DNA of 55,404 nt from Sphingobacteriales bacterium (GCA_004144175.1 SEFT01000011.1:1-55404), one strand, 5' to 3'; shown: positions 25,436 through 34,758, numbered from the stretch's first letter. A program made the numbers and translations. Notes: generated by a model not told the origin, from the letters alone.

Positions 25436-27212
25436 CAATGCCCATCAGCTTCATAAGTATGGTAGCATTGTTAGATGTTGATCCTCCGGTTTTCAGTTTA
25501 AAGTCAAACTTAAGTCCGGTGTCCGTGACTTCACTTTCGAAGTGGTAGTTGGATATTTTACTAGGGTATGCCTGCTCTAGTTTGCATAGGCCTGTGTCGT
25601 GTGTCGCTACTATACCTATAGCTTTATACTGTAGCAGCTTTTCCATTATAGACTGCGTGCCCATTTGCTTATCGGTAGAATTAGTACCTCGCAATGGTTC
25701 ATCCAGCAATATCAGGTAAGGCACATCCGACTGTTGCACCGTCTGCATCAGTTGTTGCATCCTGTTGAGCTCCGCTTTGAAGTATGAGATATCATCTTGT
25801 ACAGAATCAGATATACGAATAGCTGTATACATACGCAGTAAAGGCAAACCGAAAGATCTGGCTCTTACGGGTACACCCAGATATGCTAATATTAGGTTGA
25901 TACCTACCGTGCGGATAAATGTGCTCTTACCGGTCATATTTGCGCCTGTGAGCAGGTATAGTTGTTCCTGCTTACCAAGGCTCATATCATTTCCTATAGC
26001 GCTTCTCGTGTTCAGCAATGGGTGCTTTACATCGGTGGCTTCTATTGCTGTTGATTGCTCATTTATTACAGGATAAATATTCTCCGGATTATTGAACGCG
26101 TAGGTGGCCAGGCTAATATAGCTATCGAGCAAAGATATATTGCTGAAGGCTTCATCCAGTTGATTTTTGCTTTTCGTTCTCCAGGACTCCAGCCTTAAAA
26201 CACAGTAGATATCAAAGAGGAAGAAGGAATTCATCAACGGGCCTACCATACCATTTTGGCGGCTATCGAATAGGTGGGCAAGTTTTCGGAATTCAGTTAT
26301 CTGCCGTACCGAAGCTGTTGCCTGCTGCTGTATATGGCTTAGCGTAGCGGTCTTGAATGTGGCAGAAGCTGTTACAGCAAGTAATTGCTCGTATTTGTCA
26401 ATAAACTTAATGCTGCGGCCTACAAGCAGGTGTGTTTGTTTAATATCCTTGGAATGTATGAGTAGCACTGCCCAGTTAGCGATCAGTACAAACAAAAGCC
26501 CCTGATGAAAATCGCCTTGCTGCACTGATAATACTCCAAATATGATAGTCAATATAGGGATCAAAGCAGCAAGAACAAAAAGATATTTTTTTGAAATAAA
26601 CTTGTCATCATCGCGCAGCCAACCAAGCACCTTACTCATATCTTTTGCCTCCTCCGTGTATCGTATCCCCGACACCCTGAATGATTCCATAAAGCCGGGC
26701 ATAGAGCCAAGTTCCTGAAGGCTTTGCTGCCGTTCTTTTATTTCAATTGCTGTAGCGTATGGGCGCTCCAGTAACCTTGCCAGGCGTTGTTCACCATCTT
26801 TTGTAACCGTCCGGCAAAGCATCTGGAAGATAGATCCTCTTCCAAAAATATCGAGGTCGAAAGAATAAGGATGTGCAACATTGACGAATTCATTCCCAGG
26901 TAAGAATGACGAGTAATCGTCATTCAGCGCTTTCAATTCTGCATTCAGTATATCGATGTGTATATGCAGTCTTCTCTCTTTTTCTTTATGCGCTGCATGC
27001 ACCCCCATCAGGTAAAAAAAGGCTACGATACCTGTACCTGCCAACAACCATTGCCATGTTTCACCATAAGCAAAGGCTAAATACAAAACGCCTAATAACA
27101 CAATGGCCAAAAAGATCCGCAACCACGAAAATGTACTTACGCTTTTTTGTGTTGCATTCAGTTGTTCTGCTTTTTGAGCAAGCTGCTGTTTATAGTATTC
27201 TTCGGGATGCAT
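25428..27212 (-). CDS. Membrane-anchored MutS-like ATPase
   Basis: The 594-residue protein ends in a MutS-type ABC ATPase: Walker A GANMTGKST (423-431), the Ser-Asp-Ser region following it, Walker B LILLDEPLRGTNS (about 499-511) and a THD switch. The N-terminal mismatch-recognition domains of MutS are absent. Instead two hydrophobic helices (about 26-65) are followed by lever-type helices, with a further hydrophobic pair near 200-240. It therefore belongs with the MutS-related membrane proteins of Bacteroidota, not with repair MutS, and its role is unknown. The start is ATG 27212; an upstream extension to 27248 would run into the terminator of the ribosomal operon. Confidence 0.85.
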   Translation of the reverse strand: MHPEEYYKQQLAQKAEQLNATQKSVSTFSWLRIFLAIVLLGVLYLAFAYGETWQWLLAGTGIVAFFYLMGVHAAHKEKERRLHIHIDILNAELKALNDDYSSFLPGNEFVNVAHPYSFDLDIFGRGSIFQMLCRTVTKDGEQRLARLLERPYATAIEIKERQQSLQELGSMPGFMESFRVSGIRYTEEAKDMSKVLGWLRDDDKFISKKYLFVLAALIPILTIIFGVLSVQQGDFHQGLLFVLIANWAVLLIHSKDIKQTHLLVGRSIKFIDKYEQLLAVTASATFKTATLSHIQQQATASVRQITEFRKLAHLFDSRQNGMVGPLMNSFFLFDIYCVLRLESWRTKSKNQLDEAFSNISLLDSYISLATYAFNNPENIYPVINEQSTAIEATDVKHPLLNTRSAIGNDMSLGKQEQLYLLTGANMTGKSTFIRTVGINLILAYLGVPVRARSFGLPLLRMYTAIRISDSVQDDISYFKAELNRMQQLMQTVQQSDVPYLILLDEPLRGTNSTDKQMGTQSIMEKLLQYKAIGIVATHDTGLCKLEQAYPSKISNYHFESEVTDTGLKFDFKLKTGGSTSNNATILMKLMGIVS

Positions 27213-27227
27213 ATTGTGGCTGCAATG

Positions 27228-27259
27228 TAAAAGAAAAGCCCGGTACACAATACCGGGCT
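27228..27259 (-). terminator. Terminator of the S10-spc operon after map
   Basis: AGCCCGGTA and TACCGGGCT form a 9-bp stem with a 5-base loop, followed on the minus strand by TTTTCTTTT. It begins 25 bases after the map stop and separates the ribosomal operon from the MutS-like gene downstream. Confidence 0.88.
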
Positions 27260-27284
27260 CTGCTATGTTTAAGATTTATTTAGG

Positions 27285-28103
27285 CTATTGCACTACTGCC
27301 TTGTAATGACTGCTATTGAGTTCGGGGTTAGCCTCCTCTGCAGCCTCAATAGGTGCGAAGTTCGATAATGGCTCACCACCGTCTTTACCTACAGCAGTAG
27401 TGTGCTCAAAGTGTACCGAAGCTTTACCATCGGCAGTTACTACAGTCCAGCCATCCTTCAGCGTGTATATATCGCGTGTACCAAGGTTGATCATTGGCTC
27501 TATCGCCAGCACCATACCCACTTTAAGGCGTTTTCCGTCGCCTCTGCGGCCATAGTTAGGTACTTGTGGATCTTCATGCAGCTTACGGCCTACACCGTGC
27601 CCTACTAGCTCCCTTACAACGCCGTAGCCATATTCTTTGTTGGTATATTGTTCTACCGCAAACGATATATCCCCTACCCTGTTGTTCTCTTTGGCCTGCG
27701 CTATACCACGAAAGAGTGACTCCTTCGTTACACGCATAAGCGTAAGCACTTCGGGGGCAACATTGCCGATTGCAAAAGAATAGGCACTATCGCCGTGGTA
27801 ACCGTTCATGTATACGCCGCAATCTACCGATATTATATCGCCGTCTTTCAGCTCATAGTCATTAGGGATACCATGCACCACCGTTTCATTCACCGAAATA
27901 CACAGAGAAGCAGGAAAGCCACCATACCCTTTGAACGAGGGCACGCCACCATTGTCACGTATAAATGTTTCTGCAAGCTTATCAATAGCAGCAGTGGTGA
28001 CGCCTGGCTTTAAAAATTTTGCCACCTCTGTTAAGGTGGCACTAACCATTAAGGCGCTTTTTCTTTGTATCTCAATTTCGTCTTTGCTCTTGATATGTAT
28101 CAT
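27285..28103 (-). CDS. map: Methionine aminopeptidase type I
   Basis: The enzyme removes the initiator methionine from nascent proteins. Metal ligands of the family are visible in VDCGVYMNGYHGDSA (two Asp), HGVGRKLHEDPQVPNYG (His), AIEPMI (Glu) and FEHTTAV (Glu), and the substrate-site His is in TVVHGIPND. The length of 272 residues is normal. ATG 28103 (MIHIKSKDEIE) fits the family start; an in-frame ATG at 28118 is the alternative. It follows secY closely and ends the operon. Confidence 0.96.
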   Translation of the reverse strand: MIHIKSKDEIEIQRKSALMVSATLTEVAKFLKPGVTTAAIDKLAETFIRDNGGVPSFKGYGGFPASLCISVNETVVHGIPNDYELKDGDIISVDCGVYMNGYHGDSAYSFAIGNVAPEVLTLMRVTKESLFRGIAQAKENNRVGDISFAVEQYTNKEYGYGVVRELVGHGVGRKLHEDPQVPNYGRRGDGKRLKVGMVLAIEPMINLGTRDIYTLKDGWTVVTADGKASVHFEHTTAVGKDGGEPLSNFAPIEAAEEANPELNSSHYKAVVQ

Positions 28104-28126
28104 TTGCAATAATCTCATCTTTTATT

Positions 28127-29479
28127 TTAAACAGATGCACCCGCAGTAGTCTGACGACCTGTGATGCGCCCCGTTTTCATCAAACCATCGTACTGACGCA
28201 TCAGCAGGTGGCTTTCTATTTGTTGTAATGTATCGAGGATAACACCTACACCGATCAGCATAGACGTACCACCGAAGAATGAAGAGAAACCACTTGTAAC
28301 ACCGCAAAGCGCTGCGATACCAGGCAGGATACCTGCAATCGCCAGGAAAAATGCTCCCGGAAGCGTGATGCGGTCCATAATGGTAGCAATGTAGTTAGCT
28401 GTTTCTTCACCCGGTTTTACACCTGGGATAAAGCTATTGTTACGCTTCAGGTTATCTGCCATCTCCGTTGGGTTGAAGATAAGAGCAGTATAGAAGTATG
28501 TGAATGCAATAACAAGTATAGCATAGAACAGGTTGTACCAAAGCGATGTATGATCTGACATTGCACGTACAAAACCTTGTGCGCTCTCGTTATTAGAGAA
28601 ACCTGCGATTGTAGCCGGTATGAACAGGATAGCCTGTGCGAAGATGATCGGCATTACACCCGCAGAGTTTACCTTCAAAGGTATAAAATCGCGTGCGCCA
28701 CCTGATACTTCGCGTGCAGCATTGGTATTGCCAATGATACGGCGGGCATAGTTCAGCGGTATCTTACGAACGCCTTGTGTAAGCAGGATAAGACCAACGA
28801 TAACAGCAATGAATACAGCCATTTCTATCAGGAATATCAGCAGACCGCCGCCGCCACCAAGGTTACGTGCAGCAAACTCTTGGAGCACAGACTCAGGGAA
28901 ACGTGCAAGGATACCTACCATGATAAGCAGCGATACGCCATTACCAATACCTTTATCCGTGATCTTCTCACCCATCCACATTACGAACAATGTGCCTGCG
29001 GTAAGTACTACAACAGTTGATAACCAGAACATGAAACCGCCAAACTCAGGAACGATAGCACCGCCTGACTGAGTACGCAGATAAGCTACGTAGGCACTCG
29101 CCTGGAATATGGTAACCAGTACTGTCAGGTAACGGGTGTACTGATTGATTTTACGACGGCCACTGTCTTCGCGCTGCATCTTTGCTATCTGCGGTATTAC
29201 GATACCTGCAAGCTGCATAAAGATAGAAGCAGAGATGTATGGCATAACACCTAATGCAAAAATGGATGCCTGGCTGAACGCACCACCCGCAAACATGTTG
29301 AACAAGCCAAGTAAACCGTCCTGGCTGCCTTCAAGCTGAATGAGGTTAGGGTTGATACCCGGCAAGGTGATACGGCAACCTACACGGTATACCATAATAA
29401 GCAATAGTGTGAATAGGATGCGCTTACGAAGCTCGTCGATGCTCCAGATATTTTTAAGCGTTTCAATTAATTTCTTCAC
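28127..29479 (-). CDS. secY: Preprotein translocase subunit SecY
   Basis: SecY forms the protein-conducting channel of the inner membrane with SecE and SecG. The 450-residue protein has ten membrane segments, the start KKLIETLKNIWSIDELRKRILFT split at helix 1, the plug-region GLLGLFNMFAGGAFSQASIFALG, and the late cytosolic GVKPGEETANYI loop. The start codon is GTG. It lies after rplO in the spc order, but a terminator-like hairpin (29526-29555) and a -7 box (29500-29507) separate them, so secY-map may be transcribed partly on its own. Confidence 0.97.
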   Translation of the reverse strand: MKKLIETLKNIWSIDELRKRILFTLLLIMVYRVGCRITLPGINPNLIQLEGSQDGLLGLFNMFAGGAFSQASIFALGVMPYISASIFMQLAGIVIPQIAKMQREDSGRRKINQYTRYLTVLVTIFQASAYVAYLRTQSGGAIVPEFGGFMFWLSTVVVLTAGTLFVMWMGEKITDKGIGNGVSLLIMVGILARFPESVLQEFAARNLGGGGGLLIFLIEMAVFIAVIVGLILLTQGVRKIPLNYARRIIGNTNAAREVSGGARDFIPLKVNSAGVMPIIFAQAILFIPATIAGFSNNESAQGFVRAMSDHTSLWYNLFYAILVIAFTYFYTALIFNPTEMADNLKRNNSFIPGVKPGEETANYIATIMDRITLPGAFFLAIAGILPGIAALCGVTSGFSSFFGGTSMLIGVGVILDTLQQIESHLLMRQYDGLMKTGRITGRQTTAGASV

Positions 29480-29499
29480 TGTACCTGTTGTTAATCAAT

Positions 29500-29507
29500 C
29501 AAAAATA
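29500..29507 (-). promoter_or_regulatory. Candidate -7 box of secY-map
   Basis: The minus strand reads TATTTTTG, an exact TAnnTTTG match, 20 bases before the secY start and just after a terminator-like hairpin. No TTG lies at the -33 distance, so activity is uncertain. Confidence 0.4.
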
Positions 29508-29525
29508 GAAATGCGAATAAACGAT

Positions 29526-29555
29526 AAAAGACGCATTTATCCAAATGCGTCTTTT
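29526..29555 (-). terminator. Terminator-like hairpin between rplO and secY
   Basis: AAAAGACGCATTT and AAATGCGTCTTTT form a perfect 13-bp stem with loop ATCC inside the operon. The T-run after the stem on the minus strand is short (TTTTATCGTTT), so it may be a partial terminator or attenuator. Confidence 0.55.
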
Positions 29556-29570
29556 CGATATTTTGTAAAA

Positions 29571-30017
29571 TTAGATTATTTCTACAGAACCGCCCGCTGC
29601 TTCTAAAGCTTCTTTAGCTTTATTGCTGATGGCGTTTACTTTGAAGATCATCTTCGTTTTCACTTCACCGTTACCAAGGATCTTAACTACATCGGTGCGG
29701 TTGATCAATCCATTGATATATAGGTTATCCGGTGTAAACTCCTGGATACCGTATTTTTCGATAAGGAAATCAAGCTGACCCAGGTTGAATACTTTGTAGT
29801 CTACCCTGTTCAGGCTCTTGAATCCGCGCTTAGGCATACGACGCTGGATTGGCATCTGACCGCCTTCGTGACCTTTCTTCGACTGATAACCGGTACGGGC
29901 CTGCTGACCTTTGTTACCTTTTGTAGCAGTACCACCATGTCCGCTACCTTCACCACGGCCAATACGTTTTCCTTTGTGTGTTGCGCCTTCTGCCGGCTTA
30001 AGATTGTGCAATTGCAT
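29571..30017 (-). CDS. rplO: 50S ribosomal protein L15
   Basis: The 148-residue protein begins MQLHNLKPAEGATHKGKRIG and has the glycine-rich GRGEGSGHGGTATKGNKGQ stretch (residues 22-40) that threads into 23S rRNA. The C-terminal AISNKAKEALEAAGGSVEII is typical. It lies between rpmD and secY in the standard spc order. Confidence 0.97.
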   Translation of the reverse strand: MQLHNLKPAEGATHKGKRIGRGEGSGHGGTATKGNKGQQARTGYQSKKGHEGGQMPIQRRMPKRGFKSLNRVDYKVFNLGQLDFLIEKYGIQEFTPDNLYINGLINRTDVVKILGNGEVKTKMIFKVNAISNKAKEALEAAGGSVEII

Positions 30018-30077
30018 AACGTTACAATTTTTGAACTTGCGCGGAATGTATAACCGCTCGCAAATTGGTTAATGAAA

Positions 30078-30260
30078 TTATTTTACTTCTTCTACTGTAA
30101 TCAGGTGATTAACAGCTTTTACCATACCCATGATCTGAGCAGTAGCTTCTACTTCTACAGAGGCATGCATCTTACGCAGACCCAGAGCCTTCAGCGTGCG
30201 CTTTTGACGCTCAGGACGGTCAATGCCGCTTTTTGTCTGTGTTATTTTGATCTTAGCCAT
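30078..30260 (-). CDS. rpmD: 50S ribosomal protein L30
   Basis: The 60-residue protein has the compact L30 pattern IKITQTKSGIDRPERQKRTL then ALGLRKMHASVEVE, split around residue 24. Length and position between rpsE and rplO are as expected. Confidence 0.95.
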   Translation of the reverse strand: MAKIKITQTKSGIDRPERQKRTLKALGLRKMHASVEVEATAQIMGMVKAVNHLITVEEVK

Positions 30261-30327
30261 GACGCTATTTAAATTCAGGAGTTAATATTCAATAATTTAA
30301 GTACTTCCCTATCGGTATAGGAAATGA

Positions 30328-30846
30328 TTAACCGTTGAAAACTTTCTTCAGGTTAATGTTGCGTTGCTTTGCAACCTGGATAGGTTCGCGCAGCAGGCCC
30401 AGTGCATGGAACGTAGCTTTTACCACGTTGTGCGGGTTAGCAGAGCCCAGTGACTTTGAAAGCACGTCGGTGATACCTGCAGCTTCCAGTACAGAGCGCA
30501 TGCTACCACCGGCGATAACGCCCGTACCATGTGCAGCCGGCCTGATCATCACTTTTGCAGCACCGTCTTTAGCCAGTTGCTCGTGAGGGATAGTACCATT
30601 CATTACCGGTACTTTGATGAGGTTTTTCTTAGCATCATCTATACCTTTAGTGATCGCTTCCTGTACCTCTTTAGCCTTACCCAGACCATGACCAACTACA
30701 CCATTGCCGTTACCTACAACTACCAGTGCAGAAAAGCTGAACGCACGACCACCTTTCGTAGTTTTTACTACGCGGTTGATTGATACTACCTTCTCATGCA
30801 GTTCCAGGTCTCCGGCCTTTACGCGATTATATGTTGTCTTCGCCAT
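30328..30846 (-). CDS. rpsE: 30S ribosomal protein S5
   Basis: The 172-residue protein shows the S5 N-terminal double-stranded-RNA-binding domain ([19 protein letters not shown], then [19 protein letters not shown]) and the C-terminal alpha/beta domain ([19 protein letters not shown]). S5 helps decoding fidelity at the mRNA entry site. The order rplR-rpsE-rpmD is standard. Confidence 0.97.
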   Translation of the reverse strand: MAKTTYNRVKAGDLELHEKVVSINRVVKTTKGGRAFSFSALVVVGNGNGVVGHGLGKAKEVQEAITKGIDDAKKNLIKVPVMNGTIPHEQLAKDGAAKVMIRPAAHGTGVIAGGSMRSVLEAAGITDVLSKSLGSANPHNVVKATFHALGLLREPIQVAKQRNINLKKVFNG

Positions 30847-30912
30847 ATTATTTTTAATTGTTGATGCGCAGCTTAACGCACATCTATAATTATATTCTTG
30901 TTAGTTGATATT

Positions 30913-31272
30913 TTAGAAATTCAGGCCGCCTTCGCGTGCACCGTCAGCAATAGCTTTTACACGACCATGGTACAGATAACCACCGCGATCGAAAATGCAT
31001 TTTTCAACGCCAAGGCTCTTTGCTTTCTCAGCCAGTGCCTTTCCTACCATTACTGATTTCTCTATTTTAGTACCGCTTTGAGCAGCTATGTCTTTCATAC
31101 GAGAGTTTGCAGAAGCCAGTGTAGTACCGGTTGCATCGTCTATCAATTGAGCATAGATGTCTTTATTGCTGCGAAATACGGACAGGCGTGGCGTTTGAGC
31201 TGTACCTATTACTTTCGCGCGGATGCGCCAGCGAAGTTTCTGACGACGAACTACTTTAGGATCAAGTGACAT
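30913..31272 (-). CDS. rplR: 50S ribosomal protein L18
   Basis: The 119-residue protein binds 5S rRNA. The core [20 protein letters not shown] (from about residue 28) and the C-terminal [24 protein letters not shown] are characteristic. It begins 115 bases after the rplF stop; this gap holds the hairpin at 31350-31379. Confidence 0.97.
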   Translation of the reverse strand: MSLDPKVVRRQKLRWRIRAKVIGTAQTPRLSVFRSNKDIYAQLIDDATGTTLASANSRMKDIAAQSGTKIEKSVMVGKALAEKAKSLGVEKCIFDRGGYLYHGRVKAIADGAREGGLNF

Positions 31273-31349
31273 TTTATTCTAAGTTTTACGGGCTTCCCTG
31301 CTTTTATACCGGGAGCTACCGGAGTGTTTTGAAAATTGTTGTATAATGG

Positions 31350-31379
31350 ATTATCACCCGGATGTTACCGGGTGATAAT
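31350..31379 (-). other. Hairpin between rplF and rplR
   Basis: ATTATCACCCGG and CCGGGTGATAAT form a perfect 12-bp stem with a 6-base loop just after the rplF stop. No T-run follows, so it is not an ordinary terminator; an mRNA processing or stabilising structure, or a protein-binding site, is possible. Confidence 0.55.
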
Positions 31380-31387
31380 GTTATTTA

Positions 31388-31942
31388 TTACTTACCAGCA
31401 GATTTACCAGCTTTACGACGAACGATCTCATCAGAGTAACGAACACCTTTTCCTTTGTATGGCTCAGGCTTACGCAGGCTGCGGATCTTAGCGGCTACCT
31501 GGCCAAGCAGTTGCTTGTCGATAGACTCGAGGATGATCCTGGGGTTCTGACCTTTTTCAGCTATTGCAGAAGCTTTCACTTCTTTAGGCAGATCCATAAT
31601 GATGTTGTGAGAGAAACCCAATGCCATGTCAATTTGCTGACCGGCAACTGCAGCACGATAACCCACACCCACTAGCTCCAGTTCTCTTTTGAAGCCATCT
31701 GTAACACCTTTCATCATGTTAGCAAGCAGCGAACGATACAGGCCATGCAGTGCACGGTGGCGTATCTGGTCTGTAGGACGAGTGATAAGCAGCTCGTCGT
31801 TTACCACTTCTACTTTAATATCGCGATCGATTTGCTGTGTCAGCTCACCTTTCGGACCCTTCATGATTATTTCATTAGCAGGGGTAACGGTGATCGTTAC
31901 ACCTTTTGTTACCGGTACCGGTTTTTTACCTATACGAGACAT
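31388..31942 (-). CDS. rplF: 50S ribosomal protein L6
   Basis: The 184-residue protein starts MSRIGKKPVPVTKGVTI and has two L6 repeats, with LELVGVGYRAAV (second repeat) and the C-terminal signature region PEPYKGKGVRYSDEIVRRKAGK. The ATG at 31942 gives the conserved N-terminus; the nine-residue extension in the same frame is not conserved. Confidence 0.97.
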   Translation of the reverse strand: MSRIGKKPVPVTKGVTITVTPANEIIMKGPKGELTQQIDRDIKVEVVNDELLITRPTDQIRHRALHGLYRSLLANMMKGVTDGFKRELELVGVGYRAAVAGQQIDMALGFSHNIIMDLPKEVKASAIAEKGQNPRIILESIDKQLLGQVAAKIRSLRKPEPYKGKGVRYSDEIVRRKAGKSAGK

Positions 31943-32031
31943 GATGTGTATTTTAAAAATAAGAGGCAAATCGGTCAGCCTGGTATAGGCCGGGCTTAAT
32001 GTATTGGCCTCTTGGTTTTGATTTCGTTATT

Positions 32032-32071
32032 AAAAAAAGAACTGACCTGTTGCAAAGAACAACCGGTCAGT
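32032..32071 (-). terminator. Terminator-like hairpin between rpsH and rplF
   Basis: On the minus strand ACTGACC and GGTCAGT pair (with a further 4-bp inner stem after one mismatch) and are followed at once by TC and seven T. The shape is that of an intrinsic terminator, although the ribosomal operon continues with rplF about 90 bases on. Confidence 0.6.
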
Positions 32072-32085
32072 AAAGAATTTATATA

Positions 32086-32484
32086 CTAGTAGATGTACGC
32101 CATTACTTCGCCACCTACGTTCTGAGTACGTGCTTCCTTATCAGTCATTACACCCTTAGATGTAGAAACGATAGCAACACCCAGACCGTTCATTACACGG
32201 CGAATTTCGCTTGGTTTAGCATACTGACGCAGACCCGGACGGCTTACGCGCTCCAGTGAGCGGATAGCTGGTTCTTTAGTCTGAGCATCGTACTTAAGAG
32301 CTATTTTGATCAAACCTTGCTTACTGTCATCTTCAAATTTGTACTTCAGGATATAACCTTTATCGTACAGTATCTCAGTGATACGTTTTTTTACATTTGA
32401 AGCCGGGATTTCCACGATACGGTGACGAGCCATTTGGGCGTTACGGATGCGTGTGAGGAAATCTGCAATAGGATCTGTTACCAT
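32086..32484 (-). CDS. rpsH: 30S ribosomal protein S8
   Basis: The 132-residue protein begins [16 protein letters not shown] and carries the C-terminal [20 protein letters not shown] signature with GGEVMAYIY at the end. In Escherichia coli S8 is the repressor of the spc operon; whether it acts so here is not known. Confidence 0.97.
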   Translation of the reverse strand: MVTDPIADFLTRIRNAQMARHRIVEIPASNVKKRITEILYDKGYILKYKFEDDSKQGLIKIALKYDAQTKEPAIRSLERVSRPGLRQYAKPSEIRRVMNGLGVAIVSTSKGVMTDKEARTQNVGGEVMAYIY

Positions 32485-32571
32485 CTTTAATTTTAAGTTT
32501 TGTAAATAATAATTGTTACCGGTTTCAGGATATGAAGTGTTTTTTGTACCCTGACCTTGTGACGTTAATAA

Positions 32572-32841
32572 TTACCAGCTTGCTTTACGAACACCTGGTA
32601 GTTTGCCATCCAATGCCATATCGCGGAAGATAACACGGGCCATACCGAAGTGACGCATGTAACCTCTTGGACGACCTGTGAGCTGGCAACGGTTCTTAAG
32701 ACGAACCGGAGATGAGTTCTTAGGAAGTTTGTCCAGGGCAGCATAATCACCGGCGGCTTTCAGAGCAGCACGTTTTTCAGCGTACTTCTCTACCATGCGT
32801 TCGCGTTTGCGTTGGCGGGCTTTTACTGATTCTCTTGCCAT
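32572..32841 (-). CDS. rpsN: 30S ribosomal protein S14
   Basis: The 89-residue protein has the S14 signature [20 protein letters not shown] (residues 51-70). It lacks the CxxC pairs of the zinc-binding form, so it is the zinc-independent type and its length fits that type. Position between rplE and rpsH is standard. Confidence 0.97.
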   Translation of the reverse strand: MARESVKARQRKRERMVEKYAEKRAALKAAGDYAALDKLPKNSSPVRLKNRCQLTGRPRGYMRHFGMARVIFRDMALDGKLPGVRKASW

Positions 32842-32888
32842 TTTTATTAGTGGGTTATGACTTTGGCACCTTACGGTGCCTGGTCTAT

Positions 32889-33464
32889 TTACTGAATATC
32901 CTTTTTAATGTTTTTGAAAGGCATTCCCAGCTCTTTCAGCAGCTCATAAGCCTCTTCGTTGGTTTTGGCAGTAGTCACGAAAGTGATGTCCATACCAGAG
33001 ATACGACCAACTTTGTCGATATCGATCTCAGGGAAGATGATCTGCTCTGTAACACCCATAGTATAGTTACCACGGCCGTCGAAAGACTTATCGTTGATTC
33101 CTTTGAAGTCGCGTACACGTGGCAGAGATACTGCTACAAAGCGATCAAGAAATTCGAACATGTTCACATTACGAAGTGTTACACGGCAGCCGATAGGCAT
33201 AGCCTTACGGAGCTTAAAGTTCGAAATGTCTTTCTTAGACAAAGTAGGCACTGCCTTCTGACCCGAGATCATTGTCATTTCTTTAACAGCGTCGTCGATC
33301 AGCTTTTTATCAGCAACCGAGCCTTTCACACCTTGGTTCAGGCAAACCTTTACCAGGCGGGGGCACTCCATTACTGTAGAGTAACCAAACTTTTTCATCA
33401 AAGCCGGTACTACTTCGTCTTTATATTTTTTCTGTAAACGAGGGATATATGTTGTCGTTGCCAT
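32889..33464 (-). CDS. rplE: 50S ribosomal protein L5
   Basis: The 191-residue protein binds 5S rRNA at the central protuberance. [20 protein letters not shown], split by one residue, and [24 protein letters not shown] fit L5. Its ATG overlaps the rplX stop codon by one base, implying translational coupling. Confidence 0.97.
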   Translation of the reverse strand: MATTTYIPRLQKKYKDEVVPALMKKFGYSTVMECPRLVKVCLNQGVKGSVADKKLIDDAVKEMTMISGQKAVPTLSKKDISNFKLRKAMPIGCRVTLRNVNMFEFLDRFVAVSLPRVRDFKGINDKSFDGRGNYTMGVTEQIIFPEIDIDKVGRISGMDITFVTTAKTNEEAYELLKELGMPFKNIKKDIQ

Positions 33465-33802
33465 TATTTAATCTCCTCCCCTGTTTTTTTAGAGATACGT
33501 ACAAAATTTCCTTCTTTGCGCTCGCGTCTTACACGTACAGGTGCTTTAGACTTAGCATCCCACAACATCACATTAGAGATATTGATCGGCGCTTCTTCCT
33601 GTACAATGCCACCCTGTGGGTTCTGAGCATTAGGCTTCAGGTGTTTGGTCACCATATTTACACCCTCGATAAGCACACGGCTCTTCTGAGGATAAACGGC
33701 TAAAACCTGACGTGGCTTGCTACGGTCTTTATCGTCGCCGGCAATAACAACCACGTTGTCGCCTTTCTTAATATTAAACTTAGGTTGAAATCTCTTTTTC
33801 AC
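33464..33802 (-). CDS. rplX: 50S ribosomal protein L24
   Basis: The 112-residue protein starts with the KOW motif [20 protein letters not shown] (about residues 11-30) and continues with [16 protein letters not shown], both usual for L24, an early assembly protein of the 50S subunit. It is joined to rplE by a stop/start overlap. Confidence 0.97.
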   Translation of the reverse strand: MKKRFQPKFNIKKGDNVVVIAGDDKDRSKPRQVLAVYPQKSRVLIEGVNMVTKHLKPNAQNPQGGIVQEEAPINISNVMLWDAKSKAPVRVRRERKEGNFVRISKKTGEEIK

Positions 33803-33881
33803 AGTTACTATGAATTAAGTCGTTGTGAGTTATGCAGTTATACCGCCTGTTGTGAAACGGGCTGCAAAGGTACAACATTTT

Positions 33882-34250
33882 TTACAATACTTCAGGTGCT
33901 AGGGAAACTATTTTCATATAACCCTTATCGCGGAGCTCCCTTGCTACTGGTCCGAAGATACGAGTACCACGAGGGTCGTCTGAGTTATTGAGCAGAACTA
34001 CAGCGTTGTCATCAAAGCTGATGTATGATCCGTCTTTACGGCGGAGCTTGTTCTTAGTACGAACGATTACGGCTTTAGAAACAGAGCCTTTCTTTACACC
34101 ACCACCAGGCAATGCATCTTTTACGGTAACAACGATTTTATCTCCGATACCGGCATAGGCTTGTCCCGAATTGCCTAACACACGAATGCAAAGCACTTCC
34201 TTCGCACCACTGTTGTCGGCTACACTGAGCCGGGATTCTTGTTGTATCAT
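33882..34250 (-). CDS. rplN: 50S ribosomal protein L14
   Basis: The 122-residue protein begins [19 protein letters not shown] and has the conserved [15 protein letters not shown] and [16 protein letters not shown] segments. Length and order (rpsQ-rplN-rplX) are standard. Confidence 0.97.
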   Translation of the reverse strand: MIQQESRLSVADNSGAKEVLCIRVLGNSGQAYAGIGDKIVVTVKDALPGGGVKKGSVSKAVIVRTKNKLRRKDGSYISFDDNAVVLLNNSDDPRGTRIFGPVARELRDKGYMKIVSLAPEVL

Positions 34251-34262
34251 CTTTAAATAAGA

Positions 34263-34532
34263 TTACTTAGCTTTTTCAATAATTTCTACCAGGCGCCAGC
34301 GTTTTGTTTTGCTCAGCGGGCGAGTTTCCATGATACGTACCACATCGCCTATACCGGCAGTGTTGTTATCGTCATGCGCATGGAATTTAGTCGTCTTTTT
34401 AACGAACTTACCGTATATAGGGTGCTTCACTTTACGCTCAACAGCTACTGTGATGGTTTTGGTCATCTTGTTGCTGCTTACTACACCTATACGGGTCTTT
34501 CTGCGTTTTCTTTCAGTCATTGTTGTTGACAT
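34263..34532 (-). CDS. rpsQ: 30S ribosomal protein S17
   Basis: The 89-residue OB-fold protein shows [20 protein letters not shown] and a late [20 protein letters not shown], the S17 signature. It starts 13 bases after rpmC and ends 12 before rplN. Confidence 0.97.
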   Translation of the reverse strand: MSTTMTERKRRKTRIGVVSSNKMTKTITVAVERKVKHPIYGKFVKKTTKFHAHDDNNTAGIGDVVRIMETRPLSKTKRWRLVEIIEKAK

Positions 34533-34545
34533 CTGTAAAATTTTA

Positions 34546-34758
34546 TTAGAAACCTAATGCTCTTCTGCGCTGCTCAGTTTTCATACGCGCAATGGTACGG
34601 CGCAGCTGGCGGATAGTAAGCGGATTTTCAATTGGATTAACCGCATGGCTGAAGTGCAGTTTCTTCAGACTCACTTCTTCATCACCGATCTTAGCAGCCA
34701 ATGCCTGATCGTCCAGTGAGCGGTAGTCGTCTGCCTTCGCTTGTTTTGCTTTTGCCAT
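34546..34758 (-). CDS. rpmC: 50S ribosomal protein L29
   Basis: The 70-residue helical-hairpin protein ends in [18 protein letters not shown], the L29 signature. The first 20 residues ([19 protein letters not shown]) are a short lysine-rich lead. A 107-base gap separates it from rplP. Confidence 0.94.
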   Translation of the reverse strand: MAKAKQAKADDYRSLDDQALAAKIGDEEVSLKKLHFSHAVNPIENPLTIRQLRRTIARMKTEQRRRALGF

